Positions 25,063-33,336 of a stretch of DNA of 35,515 bases are shown piece after piece. Position 1 is the first letter of the stretch, and the number at the start of each line of letters is the position of its first letter. Position numbers and translations under genes: made by a program. The notes under the pieces were generated by a model. That model worked only from the letters and a program-made list of their open reading frames with translations, was not told the DNA's origin and made no database searches. The stretch lies in assembly GCA_015064135.1 (NCBI GenBank), contig SVSU01000010.1, positions 1 to 35,515 on the forward strand. The letters are read 5' to 3'. Source of the stretch: Oscillospiraceae bacterium. Its GTDB lineage: Bacteria; Bacillota; Clostridia; Oscillospirales; CAG-272.

Positions 25063-27336
25063 TTATTCAAGCAAGGAGCGAATCTCACCGAGGGCCTCAT
25101 TCAGCGCCTCCGTAAGCTCACCCTTCAGGTCTCCGATCATTCCTTCCATCTCGTCTCTCACACTTTCCGCTTCCTCTCTTATCTCATCGATCATACATTC
25201 AAGATCATCAAAGTCATCGAAACGGCCTTCCAGTGAGCGCTTGATCTCGTTTACCTGCTCCTTGATATACGCCTTTTGCGATTGGTCTCGGTCAAGAGTC
25301 TGCGTGCCGCCGCAGCTTTCCTCTTCCGTGTCTGCGGCTGCATCATGAAGCATTCTCTGAAGCTCCTCCACTCTGCAGTCGGCAACGGAACGAAGGGTAA
25401 TCATTCTTTCCTGATACTGCTCGGCAGTGCATCCGCCGCTGAGGAAGAGATTTGTGAGATCCCGTTCTCTCGATTGCAGGGATTCGCCGATGTGCGTGAT
25501 CTGCCCGTCAACGTATTTCCACATAACGCCGTTTACGCGCTTCGGCACTCCGTTTTCCGTGGGGATCTTCGGTGTATTTCCGACCTTCGGCACATTCACA
25601 TTAACTCTCACGGAACTCTGCTCGCCTGCAGCACTTGTACCCAGGTACTGTATGCCCGAAATATTCTCCGCCGTATAGAGAAGAAGCTGTGCCAGACGGT
25701 TCGCTCCTCCGTCGTTGTAGTTGAAATAGCGGAAGTATGTATAAGGTGTGGGGTCGGCGATCTCCTTTGTATAATACCTGCTGCCGGAGCTGTTGTAATT
25801 GAGGTAATCGTCGGCTGTGAACATAGCAAGGGTCGTCCAGTTCACCCCATCGTTCGAGCCCTGGAAATAGGAGCCGCGGATGGCGTGCCGTCTGTCACCG
25901 TTCTGAGTCGCAACGCTCACACCCTCAAGGGAAACAGGCTCGTCCGTCTTGATTCCGAACCAGTGATACACCCCTTCTCCCAGATTCATGGGGAGGTTGG
26001 TCTGTGTGCCGATGTTTCCGTCGAATGCGCCTATATACTCGAACTTCGATTCCGCGCCTGCACCGATGACTTCACCCCTGACGGAGCCGAAAAGGGACAC
26101 GGAGCGAACTCCCGTATAGGTGATCTCACCGCGGTAAGTATTCAAATCGGAAAGAGTCTCACCCTTCCCATAGAGATAAAGCTCCGCAAGACAGTTGACA
26201 CCCACACCCTCGCTGTTGAAATAGCGGAAATAGGTGTATGCCTCCTCGTCGGCTATGGTCTTGGTATAGTAGGCGTGGTCGGTATCGTTCAGGTAGGTGA
26301 GGTAATCCTCATCACCGAAATAGGCAAGTGTTGTCCAGTTGACGCCGTCCGTCGAGCCCTGGAAATAGGAATTGCGGATCACATGGCGGCGTTTTCCCTT
26401 TGGAGTGCCGAGGGTGATGTGACTGAGCGCTGTCGGCTCATCTGCCTTGAGTCCGAACCAGTAATACACCCTGTTTCCGGGATTTACACCGAACTCCGAT
26501 ACAGTATCCCCTCTGCCGTCAAAGGCGCCGAAATAATCCGCCTCCGTTTTGCCGCCTGCACCGATTATCATGCCCTCAAGGGAACCGCACCGTGAATGAT
26601 TGCGTACACCTGTCAGGGAGATCTCACCATGATATGCTTCAATGGTGCTCGCCTTTTCATCCTCACCGAAGAGAAGAAGGGATGCAATATTGCCGCCCTT
26701 GTCGTCGTAGTTGAAAAAGCGGTAGTACACATAGTCAACGGGACAGTCAATATGCTTCACATAGTATTCGGCATCCGAGTCGGCGTATTCAATGAAATCA
26801 GCCTCGGTAAACTCGCAAAGGGTCGTCCAGAGCTGACCGTTGAAGGAACCCTGGAAGAAGGAGCCGTAGATGCGGTGCTGTTTTCTGTACGTTGTCGCTA
26901 CCATAACGGTCTTTACCGCGGTAGGCTCGTACATCTTCAGACCAAGCCAATAGTCCACCGCCTCGCCTCTGTTTTTGGAAAGGGAGGCAGTTGTATCTAC
27001 TCTGCCGTCGAAGGCGGGAAGAATGGCATTTTTGCTCGCCCCTCCGCCGATTACAGAACCCACAAGGGAGCCGCAGACGGATTTTGCCTCAACTTTTGTA
27101 TCGAGAATTTCCCCGAAATAGGAATTGATCGAGTTGAAATTATTGTTATCAAACATATTCATATCCTCCGAATATCTATCACTCGGCGGACACGCTTCTG
27201 TTTTTTCGGTTGTTTCGCAAAGGACAATGGTACATTCATCAATGAAGCGTGCCCGTCCTTTTTTCACGAGCCCCTGCGCCCTTTTCGGGTAGGTAGGCTC
27301 CAATTCGTTTCCGTTTTTATCAAATACTTTGATCAT
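25063..27336 (-). CDS. Triple discoidin-like repeat protein with PLMP-like N-terminus
   Basis: The 757-residue protein has three tandem repeats of about 155 residues (about 72-224, 234-385, 395-545). Shared marks are GEI near the start, AFDG, YW-x-G-(L/I)-K, SYFQGS-x-DG-x-NWTTL and TYFRYFN. They resemble F5/8 type C (discoidin) sugar-binding modules. No signal peptide or membrane helix is seen. Residues 1-40 (VFDKNGNELEPTYPKRA, then GLVKKGRARF) resemble the short PLMP/RRXRR domain at the start of IscB-type proteins. The C-terminal 150 residues are acidic and likely coiled coil. Its own promoter and terminator flank it. GAGGATG lies 5 bases before the ATG. Function is unknown; carbohydrate or surface binding is a guess. 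Confidence 0.75.
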   Translation of the reverse strand: MIKVFDKNGNELEPTYPKRAQGLVKKGRARFIDECTIVLCETTEKTEACPPSDRYSEDMNMFDNNNFNSINSYFGEILDTKVEAKSVCGSLVGSVIGGGASKNAILPAFDGRVDTTASLSKNRGEAVDYWLGLKMYEPTAVKTVMVATTYRKQHRIYGSFFQGSFNGQLWTTLCEFTEADFIEYADSDAEYYVKHIDCPVDYVYYRFFNYDDKGGNIASLLLFGEDEKASTIEAYHGEISLTGVRNHSRCGSLEGMIIGAGGKTEADYFGAFDGRGDTVSEFGVNPGNRVYYWFGLKADEPTALSHITLGTPKGKRRHVIRNSYFQGSTDGVNWTTLAYFGDEDYLTYLNDTDHAYYTKTIADEEAYTYFRYFNSEGVGVNCLAELYLYGKGETLSDLNTYRGEITYTGVRSVSLFGSVRGEVIGAGAESKFEYIGAFDGNIGTQTNLPMNLGEGVYHWFGIKTDEPVSLEGVSVATQNGDRRHAIRGSYFQGSNDGVNWTTLAMFTADDYLNYNSSGSRYYTKEIADPTPYTYFRYFNYNDGGANRLAQLLLYTAENISGIQYLGTSAAGEQSSVRVNVNVPKVGNTPKIPTENGVPKRVNGVMWKYVDGQITHIGESLQSRERDLTNLFLSGGCTAEQYQERMITLRSVADCRVEELQRMLHDAAADTEEESCGGTQTLDRDQSQKAYIKEQVNEIKRSLEGRFDDFDDLECMIDEIREEAESVRDEMEGMIGDLKGELTEALNEALGEIRSLLE

Positions 27337-27454
27337 AAATTCATCCTCTATATTTTGTTATGGGCAGGATAAAATTTCTTCCCCCGGCCGTTTTTTGCTA
27401 TGGGTGTTCACCGTCCCCTTCGGAAAATGCTCAAAGCAACACTTTCACATTATC

Positions 27455-27484
27455 ATTATATCATATAAAATATGACAATGTCAA
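27455..27484 (-). promoter_or_regulatory. Sigma-A promoter of the discoidin-like gene
   Basis: On the minus strand a perfect TTGACA (27479-27484) and a perfect TATAAT (27455-27460) are 18 bp apart, with an untranslated leader of about 110 bases. Confidence 0.8.
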
Positions 27485-27504
27485 TATGTGTTAATAATGA
27501 CAAC

Positions 27505-27541
27505 AAAAAGAGAACCGCATCACGAAAATGACACGGTTCTC
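27505..27541 (-). terminator. Terminator of the DUF4838-type lipoprotein gene
   Basis: On the minus strand GAGAACCG pairs with CGGTTCTC (plus 27534-27541 and 27510-27517) and is followed by five Ts (plus As 27505-27509). It is 24 bases past the stop codon. Confidence 0.85.
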
Positions 27542-27564
27542 TCGGTCGGATATTCCAACAAAAA

Positions 27565-29586
27565 TCAGGAGAATTCCTCGTAAACTTCTTCCATTGTTTC
27601 CTTGATGTAGCGGATATGAGCCTTCGCCTTATCATCCGCCGCGTTCCATGCATTGTTCAGTGCATCTAATATTTGTGCGCCGATGTCCTCTTCAAAATCA
27701 CTGTTGAAGAGACAGTAATCCGCATAAAAAACAAGCGTCTTGCCAAAGTAGATGAAATTATTGAACTCCTCGTAAACGGAATCACATCCATCAAGCCAGC
27801 CTTTTTCAAGAAGGCGGTAATACTCCTGCATATGGGGAGAGGCATCTCCGTAAACCTTATCGCAGAATTCGACGATCAGCGCATCCACATCCTCCCAGGG
27901 ATTCCATACCAGCTTGCTGTAAAGCCAGAAGCTGAGCACACACATGGACCATTCGTCTCCCCTTGTGAATTTATCACCAATACCGCCGGGACCAAATGTG
28001 ATCTGTCCTGATTCATCCACATCCCAGTTGTAGGCGGCGGTATCATCATCGGAAACGGCAGAAGGCATAATGCCTGTCAGACCCTGCTCCGCAAAGAACC
28101 GGAAATCCTTCTGCATCACATCCCACCAGGGACGTTCATACTGGGTGGCGGGTATATAGCATCCGTAGTAGGTGTAAAAGAACATCTTGTTGGTCTTTTC
28201 AATCCACGCCTGCAGAGCATTCCACATATCATTGGCACGTTCGTTCATTTCATTGGGCTCATAAATGGGTGCGGAGGGGTCTTCGTTGAAGGTGCAGAAC
28301 TCGATTATCAGATTGTCCGCAAGCTCACATCTCGGCACCTCATTCACCATGTTGTAGCGGTAGGTGGTGACGTAAACATCGGGGTATTTTTCCGCTACCT
28401 TTTCGGCAATTCTGTTCATAAAGGAGATGATTACCGTAGAGATATAGTCCTTGTCCTCGGGGTTTACAAACTGCCCCGGCGCATATTCAAAGGGAAGCGT
28501 ATCCTCGGGGTAATTTCTCGCCATATCCATATCGTTGGCATTGACACCAACATAACGGATAGGATCGCAGCCGCTTGCCGCATTTTCATCAAGAAGTCGA
28601 ATAATACCTGCCGCAACGGTGTCGGCTGTCAGTGCGCTCCAGAAATTGACATGGGTTGAGGATTGGGAGGTACAAGGGTCACCCAAATCATTGGTATTCC
28701 AGTATTCGGTCACATTGGGATCATAAGCAGGACTATTTAAAACCCATGCTTTTACGTTATGACCGGAGGAAATGGGAGAGAGTCCCACATTCAGTCTTTG
28801 TGCACAAGCAGGCTCCCACTGTGAGCTGATATAAGCGGAGTTCATCTTATTTCGGGACAGCATAATCTCCGTAGGGAGTTCGTCTGTCCCTCCGAGGCCG
28901 CAGGAATATACACCCCGAATCTGGAAGGGGGATTTTTCTCTGTAATCGGTCTTCAGCACGGTAATGGTGGGCATTTCGTCGTAAATCAGACCCATCTCTT
29001 CATTGGCTCTGACCCAAATTACACCCATGTTTTCTTCAATAAAGTCATATACACCGTTCAGTGCTCCGCGTGCCGTTGCTCCGAAAATGTAGATCTTGCC
29101 GTCAAGTGTGCGGATGGAAAAGCCGTCATCTGCCCATGTTCTGCCGTCCTCATCCTTTGTGGTTTCAAGCCACGCAACGTCCTCGGGAAACAGGTCACGA
29201 AGCTCGGGGAGGCTGTCGGGGGTGGCGATGACAATGGGAATGCTTCCTTCCTCGATAGCATTGGTTACGGAAATATCCGCGCCGCTTACTTTTTTGATGT
29301 GGTAAACAAGGTCATCGGCACCGTACTGCACCAGATATTCCGCATTCTCGGGGATGACGATATGCGCCTTTGCCACGCCGTTTTCGGTAAGGAGGGCGTC
29401 GTCGTAGGAGGGGGCGGGTGCTTCCGTTTCAACAGGCTCTGTTTCAACAGGAGCTGTTTCAACAGAATCTGCTGCGGATGTTGATGTGTCGGGAGCGTTG
29501 GTTTCGGACGGGTCTGTCCTGTCGCAGGAAACAACGGACGACACAAGCAGAAGCACCGCCAGAATCAAGGATAATGCTTTTTTCAT
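27565..29586 (-). CDS. DUF4838-type lipoprotein, possible glycan-active protein
   Basis: The 673-residue protein has a lipoprotein signal with Cys21 in SSVVSC, then a Thr/Glu/Pro-rich stalk (about 24-60, with repeated PVETE). The N-terminal part (about 70-200) resembles the non-catalytic domain that precedes the barrel in alpha-glucuronidase and GH20-like enzymes. The large domain contains YVGVNANDMD, YRYNMV and TYYGCY, typical in my reading of DUF4838 proteins of gut bacteria. Aromatic residues (WW, YY) are frequent, as in sugar-binding clefts. No catalytic residues can be named with confidence. It is a single-gene unit with its own promoter and terminator. A role in host or plant glycan use is inferred. 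Confidence 0.75.
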   Translation of the reverse strand: MKKALSLILAVLLLVSSVVSCDRTDPSETNAPDTSTSAADSVETAPVETEPVETEAPAPSYDDALLTENGVAKAHIVIPENAEYLVQYGADDLVYHIKKVSGADISVTNAIEEGSIPIVIATPDSLPELRDLFPEDVAWLETTKDEDGRTWADDGFSIRTLDGKIYIFGATARGALNGVYDFIEENMGVIWVRANEEMGLIYDEMPTITVLKTDYREKSPFQIRGVYSCGLGGTDELPTEIMLSRNKMNSAYISSQWEPACAQRLNVGLSPISSGHNVKAWVLNSPAYDPNVTEYWNTNDLGDPCTSQSSTHVNFWSALTADTVAAGIIRLLDENAASGCDPIRYVGVNANDMDMARNYPEDTLPFEYAPGQFVNPEDKDYISTVIISFMNRIAEKVAEKYPDVYVTTYRYNMVNEVPRCELADNLIIEFCTFNEDPSAPIYEPNEMNERANDMWNALQAWIEKTNKMFFYTYYGCYIPATQYERPWWDVMQKDFRFFAEQGLTGIMPSAVSDDDTAAYNWDVDESGQITFGPGGIGDKFTRGDEWSMCVLSFWLYSKLVWNPWEDVDALIVEFCDKVYGDASPHMQEYYRLLEKGWLDGCDSVYEEFNNFIYFGKTLVFYADYCLFNSDFEEDIGAQILDALNNAWNAADDKAKAHIRYIKETMEEVYEEFS

Positions 29587-29630
29587 TTTTTTCTCCTTTT
29601 GCTGATTTATGAAATCAAAAGATTACGGTA

Positions 29631-29659
29631 AGTATACATGATTTATTTACTAATGTCAA
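29631..29659 (-). promoter_or_regulatory. Sigma-A promoter of the DUF4838-type gene
   Basis: On the minus strand a perfect TTGACA (29654-29659) and TATACT (29631-29636) are 17 bp apart, 45 bases upstream of the start codon. Confidence 0.82.
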
Positions 29660-29715
29660 TAGCAGAATTCATAAAAACAGCAAAGATGAAAAAATCTGTG
29701 CAAAAGCTGCAATGC

Positions 29716-29752
29716 AAAAAAGAGCCCTCCCATGGAAAAAACCATAGAAGGG
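29716..29752 (-). terminator. Terminator of the ECF S-component gene
   Basis: On the minus strand CCCTTCTATGG pairs with CCATGGGAGGG, including G-U pairs, with an A/T loop, and is followed by CTCTTTTTT. It lies about 58 bases past the stop codon. Confidence 0.8.
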
Positions 29753-29809
29753 ATTTGTATGATATGAAAATACCGGCATAATCAAAATTTTGTGTTTGCG
29801 GCAGAGGCT

Positions 29810-30343
29810 TTATTCCACCGTCAGTCTTGCTTTCCGCAGTGCCAATACAATAGGCGGAACGATGGCAAGATGAAGAACGATACCGGGAACTGCCTCGACA
29901 AAGCTGCCCATGATGAACGCCGTAAAGCCATAGTTGATGTCAGGGTTGTTCATGGTAAACAAAGCGAAAACAATACCGTAGACGATGCGGCCTGCGAGCA
30001 TTGCGGAGATCTGTGAGAGATAGAGATGACCGATGCTTTTGGGCAGATTCCGCTGAAGAATGCCGCAGACTGCCGCGTATGCCGCCATCTCAAATGCCAT
30101 AGCAAGGGCTTTTGGGAAAAGTGGGGGCATGATGAAAATGAGGCTTCTCAAAATCGGAATAATAAAAGCACATAATCCTCCCCATACAGGACCTACCGTA
30201 AAGCCTGCAAGAAGGGCAGGGATATGTATGGGAGAGAGGGCACTGCCTACCTCGGGAATTTGTCCCGTGAGGAAGGGGAGCACCATGCCGAGGGCAATGA
30301 GGACGGCGCAGTAGGTGATTTTTTTGATAATTCTGTTTTTCAT
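29810..30343 (-). CDS. ECF transporter S component, substrate unknown
   Basis: The 177-residue protein is almost wholly hydrophobic, with about five to six membrane helices. It contains the ECF-type stretches ALGMVLPFLTGQIPEVG and HIPALLAGFTVGPVWGGL, with PILRSLIFIMPPLFP in the middle. S components bind vitamins or other small molecules and share an energising module encoded elsewhere; no ATPase or T component is nearby. I start at the ATG at 30343, which has GGAG 6 bases upstream; the longer frame runs back into the leader terminator region. The leader has a promoter, a structured region and a terminator, so the ligand may also be sensed by RNA. No C-terminal domain beyond the S component is present. 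Confidence 0.87.
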   Translation of the reverse strand: MKNRIIKKITYCAVLIALGMVLPFLTGQIPEVGSALSPIHIPALLAGFTVGPVWGGLCAFIIPILRSLIFIMPPLFPKALAMAFEMAAYAAVCGILQRNLPKSIGHLYLSQISAMLAGRIVYGIVFALFTMNNPDINYGFTAFIMGSFVEAVPGIVLHLAIVPPIVLALRKARLTVE

Positions 30344-30372
30344 CAGTAACTCCGTAATATGTTTCAAGGAAT

Positions 30373-30414
30373 AAAAAAAGCCGACAAGACCCACTTCATG
30401 TGAGTGTTACCGAC
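30373..30414 (-). terminator. Leader terminator upstream of the ECF gene
   Basis: On the minus strand a 15-bp stem (plus 30380-30394 with 30400-30414; one C-C mismatch and several G-U pairs) with loop ATGAA is followed by seven Ts (plus As 30373-30379). It lies inside the leader, before the ECF start codon, as in transcription attenuation. Confidence 0.75.
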
Positions 30415-30488
30415 ACCTTGAGCATCAAATATATGTATATGGAAAACCCGAAACGGCTTCGTGCCGCAGATGCCAGCTCCATGCTGAC
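30415..30488 (-). ncRNA. Candidate riboswitch aptamer, class not identified
   Basis: Between the predicted transcription start (about 30488) and the leader terminator lie some 74 nt with several possible helices: AGCAU/AUGCU closing the domain, AUGGA/UCCAU inside it, and a CGGC/GCCG hairpin. Position before an ECF S-component gene and in front of a terminator is typical of a vitamin- or nucleobase-sensing riboswitch. I could not match it to TPP, FMN, cobalamin, THF, preQ1-I or preQ1-II from memory. preQ1-III was not judged. Confidence 0.5.
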
Positions 30489-30494
30489 TATAAT

Positions 30495-30523
30495 ATAATA
30501 ACACAGTTTTTCGCTCATGTCAA
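30495..30523 (-). promoter_or_regulatory. Sigma-A promoter of the ECF leader
   Basis: On the minus strand a perfect TTGACA (30518-30523) and TATTAT (30495-30500) are 17 bp apart. Confidence 0.75.
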
Positions 30524-30623
30524 TATGGAGTGGGAATAATGTGCATTTTGATTTGCAGGCAAACTGGAATTTCCCTTACGGAAAATTCTCCAGGATGCAG
30601 ACTTAATTTATTGCGGAACGATA

Positions 30624-30652
30624 TTGAAAAAAGCGTTGATTTTATGTATAAT
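30624..30652 (+). promoter_or_regulatory. Sigma-A promoter of the DUF3842-nth-cca group
   Basis: TTGAAA (30624-30629) and a perfect TATAAT (30647-30652) are 17 bp apart, 41 bases upstream of the GTG start. An imperfect hairpin (30564-30593, CTGGA/TCCAG ends) lies upstream without a T-run. Confidence 0.7.
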
Positions 30653-30693
30653 GAAGGTATGATAAAAAAAATGATATAATCGGGAGAGAATCG

Positions 30694-31116
30694 GTGAAAA
30701 AAGTATTGATCGTGGACGGTCAGGGCGGCAGGATAGGCCGTCAGATTGCAGAAATCCTTCTTCCGTATAACGGAAAAGCCATTGAGCTGACTTTGGTAGG
30801 CACCAATTCCGCGGCAAGCGTTAATATGATGAAATCAGGGGTTGCCCGTTGTGCGACGGGGGAAAATGCGGTGATCGTCAATTCCCGTCGGGCGGATATT
30901 ATCGTCGGCCCCGTTGGGATCGTCATTGCCGATGCCCTTCTCGGTGAGGTGACACCTGCATCTGCCCTTGCTGTGGGTCAATCGGATGCCATAAAAGTGC
31001 TGATCCCCGTCAGCCGATGCGATAATATGGTGGTCGGCGTGAAGGAAGTGTCTCTGTCTGCCCTTATTGCGGAGGCGGCAGAGGAGATAATGAAGCTGGT
31101 AAATTCTGAGGATTAA
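30694..31116 (+). CDS. DUF3842 family protein
   Basis: The 140-residue protein opens with a Rossmann-like VLIVDGQGGRIGRQIAE (4-20) and continues with an alternating strand-helix pattern and ADIIVGPVGIVIADALLGE in the middle. This matches DUF3842, common in Clostridia and without known function. The GTG start has GGGAGAG 6 bases upstream. It is followed 9 bases later by nth, so it is probably co-transcribed with DNA-repair and tRNA genes. The glycine-rich N-terminus suggests nucleotide binding, but this is only inferred. Confidence 0.85.
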   Translation: MKKVLIVDGQGGRIGRQIAEILLPYNGKAIELTLVGTNSAASVNMMKSGVARCATGENAVIVNSRRADIIVGPVGIVIADALLGEVTPASALAVGQSDAIKVLIPVSRCDNMVVGVKEVSLSALIAEAAEEIMKLVNSED

Positions 31117-31125
31117 CGGATATAC

Positions 31126-31791
31126 ATGAAAAAAGAAGATACTTTATTAAAGGAAAAACAAACCCGATGCATTGCCGTCAATGAGGTGCTGAAGGAGCTT
31201 TACCCCGAAGCCCTCTGTTCCCTTAAATACGATGGCGACCCGTGGCGGCTTCTTGTCATGGCTCGTTTGTCGGCACAGTGTACGGATGAGAGGGTCAATA
31301 TCGTCTCCGTGGACTTGTTCCGGCGATACCCGACTCCGTGGGAAATGGCGGATGCGGATTTTGAAGAGCTGTGCGGTCTTGTTCGTTCCTGCGGTCTTTA
31401 CCGAACCAAGGCGGACAGCATCAAAAAAATGTCCCGTATCATCTGCGAAAAATACGGCGGTCGTGTGCCCGATACCATGGATGAGCTGCTTGAATTACCC
31501 GGTGTGGGCAGGAAGATTGCCAATCTCATTCTCGGCGACGTGTACGGGATCCCCGGAATCGTGGCAGACACTCACTGCATCAGAATAAACGGACGGTTCG
31601 GCTTTTACGATGAGGAGATGAAAACCCCCGAAAAGGCAGAGAAAATACTCAGTGAGATCGTGCCGAAGGGGGAGCAGAGTGATTATTGTCACCGCATGGT
31701 CCTGTTCGGCAGAGAATACTGCATGGCGCGCTCTCCGAGATGCGGCGATTGTCCCGTTTCGGTATGTCCCAAGAATTTGAAAAAAGATTGA
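31126..31791 (+). CDS. nth: Endonuclease III
   Basis: Endonuclease III is a DNA glycosylase and AP lyase that removes oxidised pyrimidines. The 221-residue protein has LSAQCTDERVN, the helix-hairpin-helix LPGVGRKIAN with the catalytic lysine, and the catalytic Asp in VADTHC. The C-terminal four-cysteine cluster reads C-x6-C-x2-C-x4-C. The usual spacing ends in x5, so the last loop is one residue short. The cluster probably still holds 4Fe-4S. It follows the DUF3842 gene by 9 bases, and the cca start codon lies 8 bases after its stop. Confidence 0.95.
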   Translation: MKKEDTLLKEKQTRCIAVNEVLKELYPEALCSLKYDGDPWRLLVMARLSAQCTDERVNIVSVDLFRRYPTPWEMADADFEELCGLVRSCGLYRTKADSIKKMSRIICEKYGGRVPDTMDELLELPGVGRKIANLILGDVYGIPGIVADTHCIRINGRFGFYDEEMKTPEKAEKILSEIVPKGEQSDYCHRMVLFGREYCMARSPRCGDCPVSVCPKNLKKD

Positions 31792-31799
31792 GGCCCTTT

Positions 31800-33032
31800 A
31801 TGGATACAGAAAGATTCGTTCTCCCCGAGGCTGTGGATTTTGTTCTCGAGCGATTGAACAGCCGCGGCTTTGAAGCCTACGTTGTGGGCGGCTCCGTGAG
31901 AGATCATTTGATGGGAAGGGTGCCGTCGGATTACGATGTGACCACCAATGCCCGTCCTCATCAGATGAAAGATGTCTTTTCGGATTGCCGCGTGGTGGAA
32001 ACAGGGCTTCAGCATGGAACATTGACCGTTGTGCTTCGGGGAATGAATATTGAGGTGACCACCTATCGCGTGGACGGGGCATATGACGACGGCAGACATC
32101 CGAATGAGGTTACATTTACGGCTTCACTTGAGGAGGATCTGTGCCGTCGGGATTTTAATGTGAATGCTATTGCCTATTCTCCCCGTGATGGTTTTGTTGA
32201 CCCCTTTGACGGAAGGGGAGATATCCTTCGACAGCGTATCGCCTGCGTCGGTGACCCCGTGAAGCGGTTTTCCGAGGATGCTCTTCGCATTCTGCGCGCT
32301 GTACGATTTTCTTCTGCTCTCGGCTTTTCAATCGACAAAGATACTGCGGATGCGGTGAATGAAATGTACAGTAGCCTGTCCCTTATCTCGAGGGAGAGGA
32401 TCTATCAGGAGTTGACAAAGCTCATCCTCGGGCAGTCGGCGAGGGAGGTTATGGAAGGCTTTTCTCATGTGATAGCCTATGCTATGAACCCTTCAGGCTC
32501 CTTTCTGACCTCAGAGGATGTGCGAAAAGCCGCGGGTTTTATGGAAGGGACTTCAGCATATGCCGAAATGCGATACGCAATGATTTTTGGGATCGGAAAG
32601 GATGAAGAAACCTCCCGTGCTGCCGCAAAAGAGGTGTACGGTTCTCTGAAACCATCAAGAAAGAGTATGAATGATGTAATGGCATTTATAGAGAGCCGTT
32701 TTGCCGATACATCGGATGAATATACGCTGAAAAAGCTGATGGGACGGTATGGCGAAGCTTTTCCCGAGGATCTGATCCTGTTCAGACGGACGGTGGGGTT
32801 TATTGACGAATCTGAGTATATCAAAGAAAAAGAAGCATATCGGATATTGAAGGAAATGAAACCATGTGTTACAGTCGGAGAACTGGCGGTAAACGGCGGA
32901 GATGCTTCAGCGGCAGGATTGAAGGGTGCGGAGATCGGACGGGCATTATCCGCACTTCTCGACGGTGTTATGCGCGGTGAATTTCACAACGAACGTGAGA
33001 TATTGCTTCGGAAACTTGCGGAGTTCAGATAA
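31800..33032 (+). CDS. cca: CCA tRNA nucleotidyltransferase
   Basis: This class II enzyme adds CCA to tRNA 3' ends without a template. It is needed here at least for the tRNA at 129-202, whose gene lacks CCA. The 410-residue protein has the nucleotidyltransferase motif YVVGGSVRDHLMG with DYDVTT, then CRRDFNVNAIAY and EDALRILRAVRFS. The variable C-terminal half is partly unlike well-known members. I start at the ATG at 31800, with GAGG 6 bases upstream; a frame open further upstream overlaps nth. There is no HD domain. A DnaA-box-like pair lies 10 bases after the stop. Confidence 0.95.
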   Translation: MDTERFVLPEAVDFVLERLNSRGFEAYVVGGSVRDHLMGRVPSDYDVTTNARPHQMKDVFSDCRVVETGLQHGTLTVVLRGMNIEVTTYRVDGAYDDGRHPNEVTFTASLEEDLCRRDFNVNAIAYSPRDGFVDPFDGRGDILRQRIACVGDPVKRFSEDALRILRAVRFSSALGFSIDKDTADAVNEMYSSLSLISRERIYQELTKLILGQSAREVMEGFSHVIAYAMNPSGSFLTSEDVRKAAGFMEGTSAYAEMRYAMIFGIGKDEETSRAAAKEVYGSLKPSRKSMNDVMAFIESRFADTSDEYTLKKLMGRYGEAFPEDLILFRRTVGFIDESEYIKEKEAYRILKEMKPCVTVGELAVNGGDASAAGLKGAEIGRALSALLDGVMRGEFHNEREILLRKLAEFR

Positions 33033-33042
33033 AGTATTCGAC

Positions 33043-33066
33043 TTTTCAACAAGCGGCTGTGGAAAA
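33043..33066. repeat. Isolated copy of the paired DnaA-box-like element
   Basis: TTTTCAACA (33043-33051), six bases, TGTGGAAAA (33058-33066) repeats the exact 24-bp pattern of the array at 302-1016, here alone in the cca-DUF6472 gap. A further inverted repeat, GAAAAATC/GATTTTTC, begins in its right arm. Confidence 0.7.
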
Positions 33067-33105
33067 ATCGACTTTATGTGAGATTTTTCGATGAAAAGGA
33101 TAGTT

Positions 33106-33303
33106 ATGGAAGAAAAAAAGAATCAGCGGAAGAAAAAAGCAGAATGCGCCTGCGAAAGCTGCGTATATTATGATATGGATAACGACGACTGCCGCGTTCA
33201 GTTGGATGAAGATGAACTTCTTCGTTTTGCATTCAGGAGAACAGGAGACTGCCCCTACTATAAGTTTTACGACGAATACAAGTCGGTGAGACGGCAGAAC
33301 TGA
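33106..33303 (+). CDS. Small cysteine-rich DUF6472-type protein
   Basis: The 65-residue protein has a Lys-rich start and the pattern C-x-C-x2-C-x2-YYD, then a single Cys in DDCRV and another in GDCPYYKFYDEY, ending in KSVRRQN. The four to five Cys could bind zinc. I recall this shape as the DUF6472 family of Clostridia, of unknown function. AAAAGGA lies 5 bases before the ATG at 33106; an in-frame ATG at 33091 has no such site. It is followed 33 bases later by the lipid-kinase gene. Confidence 0.8.
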   Translation: MEEKKNQRKKKAECACESCVYYDMDNDDCRVQLDEDELLRFAFRRTGDCPYYKFYDEYKSVRRQN

Positions 33304-33336
33304 TATCGAAAAAATAAAGAAAGGTGAGGACTGACC

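Noticed and set aside
25276-27372. Long plus-strand frames across the discoidin-like gene
   Set aside because: They are antisense to a repeat-containing gene with its own promoter, ribosome binding site and terminator.
30415-30488. Assignment of the leader to TPP, FMN, THF or preQ1-I/II riboswitches
   Set aside because: None of the conserved core sequences I remember for these classes is present.
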